Shown here piece after piece: positions 1 to 5,586 of a DNA stretch of 5,725 nt. The position numbers and the translations under genes were made by a program. The notes beneath the pieces are model-generated. The model saw only the letters and a program-made list of their open reading frames with translations. It did no database searches and had not been told where the DNA came from. Location: the NCBI GenBank assembly GCA_905216075.1, contig CAJMSO010000131.1:1-5725 (forward strand), in the 5' to 3' direction. The stretch is from an uncultured bacterium (GTDB lineage Bacteria; Actinomycetota; Coriobacteriia; Coriobacteriales; Coriobacteriaceae). Within the stretch, counting starts at the first letter, position 1; every line of letters begins with the position of its first letter.

Positions 1-700
1 CGAGTCGGGCGCTATCGCCGGTACGCTCACGGCTATCGTGGGCGCTACCGAGAACGACATCGCCCCGGTCCGCGACATTCTTGCCACCTTTGCGGCAACC
101 ATCTGCTGCTTCGATGGCGCCGGCAAGGGTCAGGCTGCCAAGCTCGCCAACCAGGTGTCGCTGGGCGCCTGCATGGTCGGCATGGCAGACGCCATGGCAT
201 TTGCCGAGCTGAGCGGCCTTGATCTGGAGAAGACCCGCCAGATGATCCTGGGCGGTACCGGCAAGTCCGGCGCCATGGAGAGCCTGGCTCCCAAGGCGCT
301 CGACGGCGACTACAAGCCCGGCTTTATGGTCGAGCACTTCATCAAGGACCTGCGCCTGGCACTCGCTTATGCCGACGACCGCGAGCTCGCGCTGCCCGGC
401 GCCGACGTCGCCTTTACGCTCTATGACATGCTCGACGCCATTGGTGGCGCCAAGCTGGGCACCCAGGCCATTACGGTCCTCTACAAGGAGGAGGCCGACG
501 CCATCGCCGCCGGTCTGGACTGGTCGCAGTATCGTCCCGAGGAGCACGGTGCCCACGAGGAAGGCTGCGGTTGTGGTGAGCACGGCGACGACCACGAGTG
601 CGGTTGTGGCCACCACCATGGCGAGGACCACGAGTGCTGCGGCGGCCACGGTCATGACGACGGCCACGAGTGCTGCTGCGGCCATCATCACGAGGAGTAG
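1..700 (+). CDS. 3-hydroxyisobutyrate dehydrogenase-family NAD(P)-dependent reductase with Cys/His-rich C-terminal tail (5' truncated)
   Basis: The reading frame is open from base 2, so the gene begins before the window and the Rossmann GxGxxG motif is missing. The first visible residues (GAIAGTLTAIVGA) match the substrate-loop signature of the HIBADH/GarR/GlxR beta-hydroxyacid dehydrogenase family. The family's catalytic-lysine motif follows as GAGKGQAAKLANQ, with Lys at about bases 140-142 and the usual Asn three residues on. The all-helical C-terminal domain follows, including GLD, PGF and the conserved FIKDLRLA segment. Such enzymes reduce or oxidise small 3-hydroxyacids or semialdehydes in the cytoplasm; the substrate cannot be told from this fragment. 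The family normally ends soon after this domain, but here about 50 further residues are almost entirely Cys, His, Gly, Asp and Glu, in roughly four 12-residue repeats. That tail looks metal-binding. The stop lies 5 bases before the next start, implying an operon. Family call is firm; substrate and tail function are unknown. Confidence 0.88.
   Translation, partial: ESGAIAGTLTAIVGATENDIAPVRDILATFAATICCFDGAGKGQAAKLANQVSLGACMVGMADAMAFAELSGLDLEKTRQMILGGTGKSGAMESLAPKALDGDYKPGFMVEHFIKDLRLALAYADDRELALPGADVAFTLYDMLDAIGGAKLGTQAITVLYKEEADAIAAGLDWSQYRPEEHGAHEEGCGCGEHGDDHECGCGHHHGEDHECCGGHGHDDGHECCCGHHHEE
542..697 (+). repeat. Tandem-repeat Cys/His-rich tail region
   Basis: The last 52 codons of the reductase gene contain 9 Cys and 14 His codons in about four imperfect 12-residue units, with cores GCGCG, HECGCGHHH, HECCGGHGH and HECCCGHHH. 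At DNA level CACGAGTGC recurs at 593, 629 and 665, exactly 36 bases (12 codons) apart, consistent with growth by in-frame duplication. By analogy with His/Cys-rich tails of nickel-handling proteins such as SlyD, binding of a transition metal is plausible. That is inference only. Confidence 0.8.
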
Positions 701-705
701 CGCCC

Positions 706-1134
706 ATGAGCTGGACGTTCGTGGTGCTTGCGCTGGTGCTCTTTCTCTTTGCGATCTACATCGGCTTTTTGTGCGGCCAGTGGGCGTGCGAAAAGCGCGT
801 CATCACCAAGCGCGATTACTGGATCGCCAATTTTGCAGGTGCGGCGGCGGTTGTCCTGCTGACCTGGGTGTTCTCGCTGTTCCCGCTGGTGCAGTTTGCG
901 CCGATCGGCTGGCTCGGCGGATTTATCGCCGGCCTTAAGATGAGCTTTGGCGAGTCCGTCGGTCCGTGGCGCAAGCACGACGAGGTCTTTAACGTCAACA
1001 AGGCTCACCGCGCCGCCGCCGACGCGGGCGACGCCGAGGAACGCCGCCGTGCGCGTCGCAATGGTGCAGCCGACCGACAGCTCATCTCGGTCACCGATGA
1101 CAGCAAGGGTGCTGGCAAGCACGCTAAGAAATAG
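706..1134 (+). CDS. Small multi-spanning membrane protein, function unknown
   Basis: This 142-residue product is not recognised. ATG 706 is chosen because a GAGGAG ribosome binding site (692-697) overlaps the end of the previous gene at good spacing; an in-frame GTG at 670 would extend into that gene without a better site. The first hydrophobic segment covers about residues 4-24. Residues 25-39 are a short basic stretch. Residues about 41-78 form a longer hydrophobic stretch, broken by Pro60, that could be one or two membrane spans. The tail (about 88-142) is hydrophilic and charged, with an Arg-rich run near 113-119 and a Lys-rich end, so it probably lies in the cytoplasm. There is no signal-peptidase site or catalytic motif. 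It sits between the reductase and the HEAT-repeat gene in a close-packed operon, with a 15-base gap downstream, but context does not reveal its job. Confidence 0.8.
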   Translation: MSWTFVVLALVLFLFAIYIGFLCGQWACEKRVITKRDYWIANFAGAAAVVLLTWVFSLFPLVQFAPIGWLGGFIAGLKMSFGESVGPWRKHDEVFNVNKAHRAAADAGDAEERRRARRNGAADRQLISVTDDSKGAGKHAKK

Positions 1135-1149
1135 TAAGAAGAGGTAACT

Positions 1150-1848
1150 ATGGCAGAAAACAAAGACGAACAGCTTACCGACGAGGAGCTGGCACAGCTT
1201 CAGCTGGCAGAGGAGAACGAGAACGCCGTCGACCGTCTGGTCAAGGAGCTCGGCTGCCCCACGCGCCGCATCCGCCAGTTTGCCGCCCGCGTGCTGCACC
1301 TGCTTGCCGAGCGCGATCCGCAGCGCGTCGTGCCCTGCGTGCCCGCGCTGATCGAGGCACTCGACCGCCCCGAGGCTCAGACCCGCTGGGAGGCCCTCGA
1401 TGCCCTTGCGGCGCTCGCCACCACCTGCCCCGAGCAGCTGGGCGATGCCTTTGAGGGCGCCGAGACCGCGCTGTTCGACGAGATTTCCTCCACGCTGCGC
1501 TATGCCGCCTTCCGCCTGCTGTGCGTGTGGGGTGCCACGAGCGTCGAGCGTTCGCGCGAGGCTTGGCCAATCCTGGACGAGGCCATCCAGTGCTACCACG
1601 GCGACCTCGAGTATCGCGACATGCTCGGTTGCCTGTACGAGTTTGGCCAGGGCGAGATTGACGCCGAGGTCGCCGAGAAGCTTGCGCTGCGCCTTAAGTT
1701 CGATGCCGAGAACGGCAAGGGCAGCTATCTCAAGGCCCGTTCGAGCGAGATTTGCGAAATGCTTGTTAAACGTTTTGGCCTGGATCTCTCCAAAAAGAAG
1801 AAGCGTGCTAGCGTTAAAAAATCTGACGACGCCGAAGACGAGGAGTAA
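1150..1848 (+). CDS. HEAT-repeat-like helical protein
   Basis: The 232-residue soluble protein starts at ATG 1150 behind AGAAGAGG (1138-1144). After an acidic N-terminus (1-25) it shows amphipathic helix pairs with the spacing and Ala/Leu pattern of HEAT or armadillo repeats: about 26-60 (LVKELG...RQFAARVLHLLAE), 61-97 (VPALIEALD...RWEALDALAALA) and 101-135 (ALFDEIS...RYAAFRLLCVWGA). A weaker pair follows at 136-185. The C-terminus is a Lys-rich patch (SKKKKR, about 214-219) followed by an acidic end (DDAEDEE). HEAT-type solenoids act as protein-binding scaffolds; no enzymatic motif is visible and the partner is unknown. It lies 15 bases after the membrane-protein gene and 6 bases before the isocitrate dehydrogenase gene, so co-transcription is likely. 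Repeat assignment is by eye; a generic alpha-solenoid is the alternative. Confidence 0.8.
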   Translation: MAENKDEQLTDEELAQLQLAEENENAVDRLVKELGCPTRRIRQFAARVLHLLAERDPQRVVPCVPALIEALDRPEAQTRWEALDALAALATTCPEQLGDAFEGAETALFDEISSTLRYAAFRLLCVWGATSVERSREAWPILDEAIQCYHGDLEYRDMLGCLYEFGQGEIDAEVAEKLALRLKFDAENGKGSYLKARSSEICEMLVKRFGLDLSKKKKRASVKKSDDAEDEE

Positions 1849-1854
1849 CAGATT

Positions 1855-2940
1855 ATGGCGCACGATGTAGTCCTGATTCCCGGTGACGGTATCGGTCCCG
1901 AGATTACGCAGGCCATGCGCCGCGTGGTCGAGGCCACCGGTGTCCAGATCAACTGGAACGTCCAGGAGGCCGGCGCCGGCGTCATGGACGAGTTTGGCAC
2001 GCCGCTGCCCCAACATGTGCTCGACGCGGTCGCCGAGACCAAGGTTGCCATCAAGGGCCCCATCACCACGCCGGTCGGCACGGGTTTCCGCAGCGTTAAC
2101 GTGGCCCTGCGCAAGCACTTCGACCTGTACGCCTGCGTGCGCCCCTGCCTGTCGCAGCCGGGCGACGGCTCGCGCTTCCGCGACGTCGACCTGGTCATCG
2201 TGCGCGAGAACACCGAGGACCTCTACGCCGGCATCGAGTTCGATGAGGGCGCTGCCGAGGTCGAGGAGCTCTCGCAGCTCGTCGAGCGCTCGGGCCAGAA
2301 AACCTTCGCTGCGGATTCCGCCATCTCAATTAAGCCGATTTCCATCGCCAAGAGCCGCCGCATTGTGGAGTACGCCTTTGAGTACGCCCGCCGCTGCGGC
2401 CGCAAAAAGGTGACGGCCGTGCACAAGGCCAACATCATGAAGGCGACCGACGGCCTGTTCCTGCGCGTTGCGCGCGAGGTGGCCGCCAACTATCCCGATA
2501 TCGAGTTCAACGACAAGATTGTCGACGCCACCTGCATGGGCCTGGTCCAGAACCCCAACGACTTCGATGTCCTGGTGCTGCCCAACCTGTACGGCGACAT
2601 CGTGAGCGACCTGTGCGCCGGTCTGGTAGGTGGACTGGGTATGGCTCCGGGTTCCAACATCGGTGCCGACTGCGCCATCTTCGAGGCGACGCACGGCTCC
2701 GCGCCCGATATCGCTGGCCAGGATATCGCTAACCCCACGGCCGAGATTCTGTCTGCGGCTATGATGCTCGATCACCTGGGCGAGAACGATGCGGCCAATC
2801 GCATTCGCGCCGCCGTTTCTGCCACGCTCGACGAGGGTGAGCAGGTTACCGGCGACGTTCGTCGTGCCCAGACCGGCTCCGTTGAGGGCGCTGTGGGCAC
2901 GCAGGCCTTTGCCGATGCCGTTATCGCGCACCTGGCCTAA
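1855..2940 (+). CDS. Isocitrate dehydrogenase, probably NAD+-dependent
   Basis: This complete 361-residue member of the isocitrate/isopropylmalate dehydrogenase family would convert isocitrate to 2-oxoglutarate and CO2, feeding glutamate synthesis or the TCA cycle in the cytoplasm. It opens with IPGDGIGPEI (8-17). RSVNVALRKHFDLYACVRPC (79-98) carries the Ser80/Asn82 pair and arginines matching E. coli Icd Ser113, Asn115, Arg119 and Arg129, favouring isocitrate over isopropylmalate. Also present are Arg117 in VREN, catalytic Tyr124 (ENTEDLYAG), Lys191 (HKANIMK), and metal-binding Asp224, Asp248 and Asp252, the last two inside the family signature NLYGDIVSDLCAGLVGGLGM (244-263). In HGSAPDIAGQD, Asp285-Ile286 replace the Lys-Tyr pair of NADP+ enzymes, which points to NAD+. 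Length fits the short NAD-type and homoisocitrate dehydrogenase-like enzymes; homoisocitrate or a related malate as substrate cannot be fully excluded. The start follows GGAG at 1842-1845, at the end of the preceding gene. Confidence 0.92.
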   Translation: MAHDVVLIPGDGIGPEITQAMRRVVEATGVQINWNVQEAGAGVMDEFGTPLPQHVLDAVAETKVAIKGPITTPVGTGFRSVNVALRKHFDLYACVRPCLSQPGDGSRFRDVDLVIVRENTEDLYAGIEFDEGAAEVEELSQLVERSGQKTFAADSAISIKPISIAKSRRIVEYAFEYARRCGRKKVTAVHKANIMKATDGLFLRVAREVAANYPDIEFNDKIVDATCMGLVQNPNDFDVLVLPNLYGDIVSDLCAGLVGGLGMAPGSNIGADCAIFEATHGSAPDIAGQDIANPTAEILSAAMMLDHLGENDAANRIRAAVSATLDEGEQVTGDVRRAQTGSVEGAVGTQAFADAVIAHLA

Positions 2941-2952
2941 GGCATGCAGACT

Positions 2953-2983
2953 GCAAACGCCTAAATAGTACTTAAGTGTTTGC
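2953..2983. repeat. Inverted repeat after the isocitrate dehydrogenase gene
   Basis: GCAAAC (2953-2958) and GTTTGC (2978-2983) are perfect 6-base arms; the stem can extend by a G-T and a C-G pair inward, around an AT-rich centre containing AGTACT. No T-run follows, so it is not a typical terminator. It may be an RNA 3'-end stabilising structure or a protein-binding dyad. Confidence 0.45.
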
Positions 2984-2999
2984 GTATAACCTGAGAATC

Positions 3000-3030
3000 A
3001 ATACGCCCGGCGCTCTGTCGGGCGTATTCT
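3000..3030 (+). terminator. Probable intrinsic terminator of the upstream operon
   Basis: AATACGCCC (3000-3008) pairs perfectly with GGGCGTATT (3020-3028); G3009-C3019 extends the stem to 10 bp, leaving a 9-base loop. The T-tract after it is weak (TTCTATT), so termination may be partial. It lies 59 bases after the isocitrate dehydrogenase stop and 36 before the next start, the right place to separate the two units. Confidence 0.65.
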
Positions 3031-3066
3031 ATTGCGGACTATGTTTCCTAACAAGGAGTAACTGAT

Positions 3067-4149
3067 ATGGGTCTGATTCAAAAGAAGGACGAGAAGGACG
3101 AGATCGACGGCATCCAGATCATCGAGCGCGGCGAAGGCCCCGACGGTGACGAGGGCGAGAAGATCGATCTGGTCGCCGGTACGTCTGCCGAGCACATTGC
3201 CGCCGGCACGACGGCCGAGGAGGAGGACGCCCGTCTGGAGGCTCAGATTGCCGCGGACGCCGCTGACGAGAATCTGATGCCCAAGGCCCAGGATGAGGAC
3301 GACTCCGATGAAGACGACCATGCATCCAAGCACAAGAAGACGATGATTGCCGCCTTTGTGGTCGCCATCGTAATCGCTGCCGTGGTCGGCTTCTTTATTG
3401 GCAATGGCGGCTTTGGCGGTAAGGGTGTCGGCTCGTCGACCCTGACCGAGGACCAGCTCGATTCGACCGTGGCAAGCTATAGCTACAACGGCAAGAAGAG
3501 CGACATCACCGCGCGCGAGGCCATCGAGAGCCAGTACAGCCTCGACACCGTCAAGGATAGCGATGGCAACTATACCGCTCCGTCTGCCGACGTTATCCTG
3601 TCCTACGTGCGCAACAAGATCCTGCTCGATGCTGCCGAGGACGAGGGCATTACCGTTTCTTCTAAGGAAATGAAGAAGTACGCCGAGGATTCCATCGGCA
3701 CTTCGGACTACAAGACCATGGCCACGCAGTATGGCGTGTCCAAGGACCAGGCCAAGCAGATCGTCCGCCAGTCCGCGACGCTGCAGAAGCTCTACAAGAA
3801 GAAGGTGGGCGATAGCTCCGCAAGCATGCCGACCGCTCCGACCGAGCCTTCTGACGGCAACGAGGAGACCGCGAGCAAGGACTACGCCGACTACATCATC
3901 AACCTTGCCGGCGACGAGTGGGATAGCGAGAAGGGCACTTGGAAGGACGCCGACAGCACCTACGCTAAGGCCTTTGCCGACGATGCCTTTACGGCCGATA
4001 GCGCTACCTATAAGCAGGCCATGACCGCCTACTACACTGCTTACCAGCAGTACTCTTCGCAGGCTTCGAGCGCCAGCTCCAAGTGGACCGAGTATGCTAA
4101 CGGCCTCTACGCCAAAGCCAACATCAGCATCTACGGCCTGTTTGCGTAA
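3067..4149 (+). CDS. Membrane-anchored extracytoplasmic protein with SurA/PrsA-like N-terminal chaperone region
   Basis: The 360-residue product starts at ATG 3067 behind AAGGAG (3053-3058). Residues 1-88 are hydrophilic and very acidic (for example DEDDSDEDD, 77-85), then a basic KHKK stop (88-91) precedes one transmembrane helix (about 92-112). This predicts type II topology: acidic cytoplasmic N-terminus, C-terminal domain outside. A Gly/Ser linker follows (113-124). Residues about 172-247 (SADVILSYVRNKILLDAAED, then GITVSSKEMKKYA and DQAKQIVRQSATLQKLYKKK) resemble the helical SurA_N/PrsA/trigger-factor-like chaperone fold, with its typical 'LL..A...GI.VS..E' pattern. No parvulin PPIase domain is seen; the rest (about 263-360) is Ala/Ser/Tyr/Asp-rich, with a Tyr/Gln-rich helix near 316-332. 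A role in folding secreted proteins is therefore possible but unproven. It appears monocistronic, between two terminators. Confidence 0.82.
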   Translation: MGLIQKKDEKDEIDGIQIIERGEGPDGDEGEKIDLVAGTSAEHIAAGTTAEEEDARLEAQIAADAADENLMPKAQDEDDSDEDDHASKHKKTMIAAFVVAIVIAAVVGFFIGNGGFGGKGVGSSTLTEDQLDSTVASYSYNGKKSDITAREAIESQYSLDTVKDSDGNYTAPSADVILSYVRNKILLDAAEDEGITVSSKEMKKYAEDSIGTSDYKTMATQYGVSKDQAKQIVRQSATLQKLYKKKVGDSSASMPTAPTEPSDGNEETASKDYADYIINLAGDEWDSEKGTWKDADSTYAKAFADDAFTADSATYKQAMTAYYTAYQQYSSQASSASSKWTEYANGLYAKANISIYGLFA

Positions 4150-4191
4150 AGAGTCGCACGGCTCATCGAGCATCTAGCCGATAGACAGCAG

Positions 4192-4230
4192 AAAGTCCGC
4201 CAGTACGGAAGTCGTTCTGGCGGACTTTTT
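4192..4230 (+). terminator. Strong intrinsic terminator
   Basis: AAAGTCCGCCAG (4192-4203) and CTGGCGGACTTT (4217-4228) form a perfect 12-bp GC-rich stem with a 13-base loop, and T4226-T4230 supplies the U-run. It closes the chaperone-like gene. Read from the other strand it follows the XRE gene by about 36 bases but has only TTT after the stem, so it may end the convergent operon less efficiently. Confidence 0.9.
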
Positions 4231-4263
4231 GCGTTGAGGGCGTGATTGACGGCTTAATTATGG

Positions 4264-4503
4264 CTATTCATCTTTAAGTCCAAAAAGGCTATCGGCTTCA
4301 TCGTCGGATATATATTCCAGTACATCGCCCGGTTGGCAGTCGAGTGCCCGACATATCGCGTCAAGAGTTGAAAAACGTATGGCAGAAACCTTGCCCGTCT
4401 TAATGCGTGACATATTGACCTGGGAGATGCCCACACGTTCCGCAAGCTCTTTGGATGAGATCTTGCGTTCGGCGAGCATGCGGTCAAGCCGCAGAATAAT
4501 CAT
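4264..4503 (-). CDS. Cro/CI (XRE) family helix-turn-helix regulator, YozG-like
   Basis: The 79-residue protein is nearly all one HTH_XRE domain: LDRMLAERKISSKELAERVG, then ISQVNMSRIKTGKVSAIRFS (the recognition helix lies around SQVNMSRIKTG, residues 27-37), then TLDAICRALDCQPGDVLEY. The size and the 'RALDCQPGDVLEY' ending are typical of the short YozG-type subgroup, followed here by a brief acidic tail. It should bind DNA as a dimer in the cytoplasm. The start at 4503 has a G-rich site (AGGGGGAA on the minus strand) that overlaps the stop of the upstream DUF2975 gene; the 9-base gap suggests translational coupling. In Bacillus subtilis the yoaS/yozG pair has the same partnership, from memory of that family. 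The likely target is the palindrome at 5175-5190 in the shared promoter; that is inference. Confidence 0.93.
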   Translation of the reverse strand: MIILRLDRMLAERKISSKELAERVGISQVNMSRIKTGKVSAIRFSTLDAICRALDCQPGDVLEYISDDEADSLFGLKDE

Positions 4504-4512
4504 GGATTCCCC

Positions 4513-5151
4513 CTAGAGCAACTCGTCATCTTGTTTTTGCAGGATATACCCGTAGCGGAAGATACTGGCAATCAGGCAAATAATCAGGCCTGCAAAGAGC
4601 ATGGAGGGCTCGAATAACTGGCCGACGAACGCATCCGTAAAGCTGCCGCCAAATCCTGAGAGTATTATTCCCGTGATTACGGCACCAAGAAGCCTCACGG
4701 CAACGCCGCCGATAAGGAATAAATGTCCTACTCGACGAAGCGTCTGGTTGCATTCAAGGTCAAAGGGTCTGCCTTCCTTTTCAATGTTGAAGAAAAGCCT
4801 GCGCACGCTTATCGCGATGGTAAGCGCGAGACATGTCATCAAGAGGCTTCCTATGGCAGTGTGACCATCGTGTGCGACGAGCATAAGTGGGGCCTGCGCA
4901 TCGGTACCGACAATAGCCAGGCACGGCCCTTCGCCGGCTTGAAGTTCTACGGATTGGAGGCACGACCCTTGGGAGAGGCCGGGCAATATAAGTAGAAGGT
5001 CAATCGCAATGACTGCGAGGAGTCCCAGAGCGAGCGCGGTGGTAATGCAGATTGTGGCCCATTTGCAGATGCGAGCGAGCTTCCTCAGTTTGGCTATCGT
5101 CTGTTCGCGGCTGATGGTTTCATTCGATATAGATGCGTTTCGGTGGACCAT
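4513..5151 (-). CDS. DUF2975-type four-TM membrane protein
   Basis: With ATG at 5151 the product is 212 residues. This start is preferred because GGAGGGG lies directly upstream and the inferred promoter leaves a leader of about 28 bases; the frame is open further upstream (to 5259), but those codons run through the promoter and palindrome. After a charged cytoplasmic start, membrane spans are at about 31-60, 98-122, 141-167 and 184-203. The first loop (about 61-97) is long, with three Cys in the region from 64 to 77 counting Cys64 and Cys77 as the clear pair. The DUF2975 features are 'IEKEGRPFDLECNQTLRRVG' (123-142) and the C-terminal 'FRYGYILQKQDDELL'. The family's biochemical role is unknown to me. 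It is consistently paired with a small XRE regulator, as here, suggesting a membrane partner of that regulator or a stress-response protein. GC is lower than in the genes at 1-4149. Confidence 0.85.
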   Translation of the reverse strand: MVHRNASISNETISREQTIAKLRKLARICKWATICITTALALGLLAVIAIDLLLILPGLSQGSCLQSVELQAGEGPCLAIVGTDAQAPLMLVAHDGHTAIGSLLMTCLALTIAISVRRLFFNIEKEGRPFDLECNQTLRRVGHLFLIGGVAVRLLGAVITGIILSGFGGSFTDAFVGQLFEPSMLFAGLIICLIASIFRYGYILQKQDDELL

Positions 5152-5153
5152 AA

Positions 5154-5160
5154 CCCCTCC
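5154..5160 (-). promoter_or_regulatory. Ribosome binding site fixing the DUF2975 start
   Basis: On the minus strand the sequence reads GGAGGGG-TT-ATG, a strong purine-rich site immediately before ATG 5151. It decides for 5151 over upstream in-frame ATGs at 5190 and 5259. Confidence 0.75.
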
Positions 5161-5174
5161 AATCGGCGATTTGG

Positions 5175-5190
5175 ATGATACATGTATCAT
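5175..5190. promoter_or_regulatory. Perfect 16-bp palindrome, candidate operator
   Basis: ATGATACATGTATCAT is an exact palindrome. It overlaps the proposed -10 element (5186-5191, minus strand) and the expected transcription start, the classic place for a repressor site. The XRE protein encoded in the operon is the obvious candidate ligand, giving autorepression; this is inferred from position and symmetry. Confidence 0.65.
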
Positions 5191-5191
5191 A
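5186..5191 (-). promoter_or_regulatory. Extended -10 promoter of the DUF2975/XRE operon
   Basis: The minus strand reads TG-A-TATGAT, an extended -10 with 5 of 6 matches to TATAAT. Seventeen bases further up is a poor -35 (TTATCG), as is common with extended -10 promoters. Transcription would start near 5178-5180, about 28 bases before ATG 5151. Confidence 0.6.
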
Positions 5192-5198
5192 TCAGAAT

Positions 5199-5215
5199 TA
5201 ACGATAAACGATAAA
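5199..5215. repeat. Tandem 7-bp repeat in the -35 region
   Basis: On the + strand AACGATA occurs twice in immediate tandem (5200-5206, 5207-5213). It covers the -35 to spacer zone of the DUF2975/XRE promoter and could be an activator or second repressor site. Confidence 0.45.
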
Positions 5216-5382
5216 TAATTACGTATATTGAGTAAGTAATGATTGAAAACGATTAGCATGAACTATTAGCTCGTTTTGGGTGTCGGAGTTTGGCGTTCGG
5301 GGGATGAGGACAATTGCTAAATACTTCCCGTGATTGCGCAAGCGCTCCATCGCGCTTCCCTAATTCATCTGGGAAAAACAAC

Positions 5383-5396
5383 TGCAAACGATTGCA
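5383..5396. promoter_or_regulatory. LacI/GalR-like operator candidate
   Basis: TGCAAACGATTGCA has 5-base inverted arms (TGCAA/TTGCA) around ACGA and the central CG typical of LacI-family sites; it also resembles a CcpA cre with about two mismatches. Symmetry is seen directly; the regulator is guesswork. Confidence 0.4.
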
Positions 5397-5400
5397 AGTA

Positions 5401-5416
5401 ACCGGTGAACGGTCGA
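5401..5416. repeat. ACCGGTRAACGGTCGA element, copy 1
   Basis: ACCGGTGAACGGTCGA matches the element at 5619-5634 at 15 of 16 positions. It begins two bases before the perfect dyad and overlaps its left arm. Confidence 0.6.
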
Positions 5417-5432
5417 AAACTACCGTTCACCG
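5403..5432. repeat. Perfect 11-bp inverted repeat
   Basis: CGGTGAACGGT (5403-5413) and ACCGTTCACCG (5422-5432) are exact inverted arms around an 8-base AT-rich spacer. Each arm itself holds CGGT twice at 7-base spacing. No T-run follows on the + strand, so an operator or RNA hairpin is likelier than a terminator. Confidence 0.75.
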
Positions 5433-5442
5433 ATAATCTCAA

Positions 5443-5459
5443 AACTGGTTCTAACTGGT
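5443..5459. repeat. AACTGGT direct repeat, 10-bp period
   Basis: AACTGGT occurs at 5443-5449 and 5453-5459, one helical turn apart, a spacing that puts both on one DNA face. Possible site for a regulator that binds direct repeats. Confidence 0.4.
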
Positions 5460-5478
5460 ATTAAGTCAAAAAGACCAA

Positions 5479-5517
5479 TTCACATATCTTCACAATGACC
5501 TGCAATTTTTCTTCACG
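5479..5517. repeat. TTCAC direct repeats
   Basis: TTCACA occurs at 5479-5484 and 5489-5494 (10-bp period), and TTCACG at 5512-5517. The arrangement loosely recalls response-regulator direct-repeat sites of the OmpR/PhoP class, which usually have an 11-bp period; weak evidence. Confidence 0.35.
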
Positions 5518-5552
5518 CTATTTTTAGCCGCCCTGCGTTGTTTAGACACAGG

Positions 5553-5569
5553 AAAAGATCCGATCTTTT
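5553..5569. repeat. 17-bp palindrome with one central base
   Basis: AAAAGATC (5553-5560), C, GATCTTTT (5562-5569) are perfect 8-bp arms. The form suits a dimeric helix-turn-helix repressor; it is too short-looped for a hairpin terminator. Confidence 0.6.
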
Positions 5570-5586
5570 GCCAAAACATTTCGAAA

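Noticed and set aside
670..705. GTG 670 as an alternative start of the small membrane protein.
   Set aside because: It lies inside the Cys/His tail of the previous gene; ATG 706 has GAGGAG at good spacing and puts the hydrophobic segment at the N-terminus.
688..2118. Long minus-strand open frame (476 codons) antisense to the membrane protein, HEAT-like gene and IDH.
   Set aside because: It overlaps three well-supported + strand genes, its translation is low-complexity without a recognisable domain, and such frames are common opposite GC-rich genes.
2998..4173. Minus-strand open frame (391 codons) antisense to the chaperone-like gene.
   Set aside because: The + strand frame has a strong ribosome binding site, TM helix and coherent domains; the antisense product is a repetitive Leu/Val/Gly-rich shadow that also crosses the terminator region.
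4601..4995. Plus-strand frames at 4601-4864 and 4723-4995.
   Set aside because: They run antisense to the DUF2975 gene, have no good ribosome binding site and no recognisable domain.
5152..5259. N-terminal extension of the DUF2975 protein to 5190 or 5259.
   Set aside because: The extra codons cover the promoter and palindrome; GGAGGGG sits right before ATG 5151.
5304..5333. Short frame MRTIAKYFP as a leader peptide.
   Set aside because: Nine codons with the G-run touching the ATG; nothing downstream indicates attenuation.
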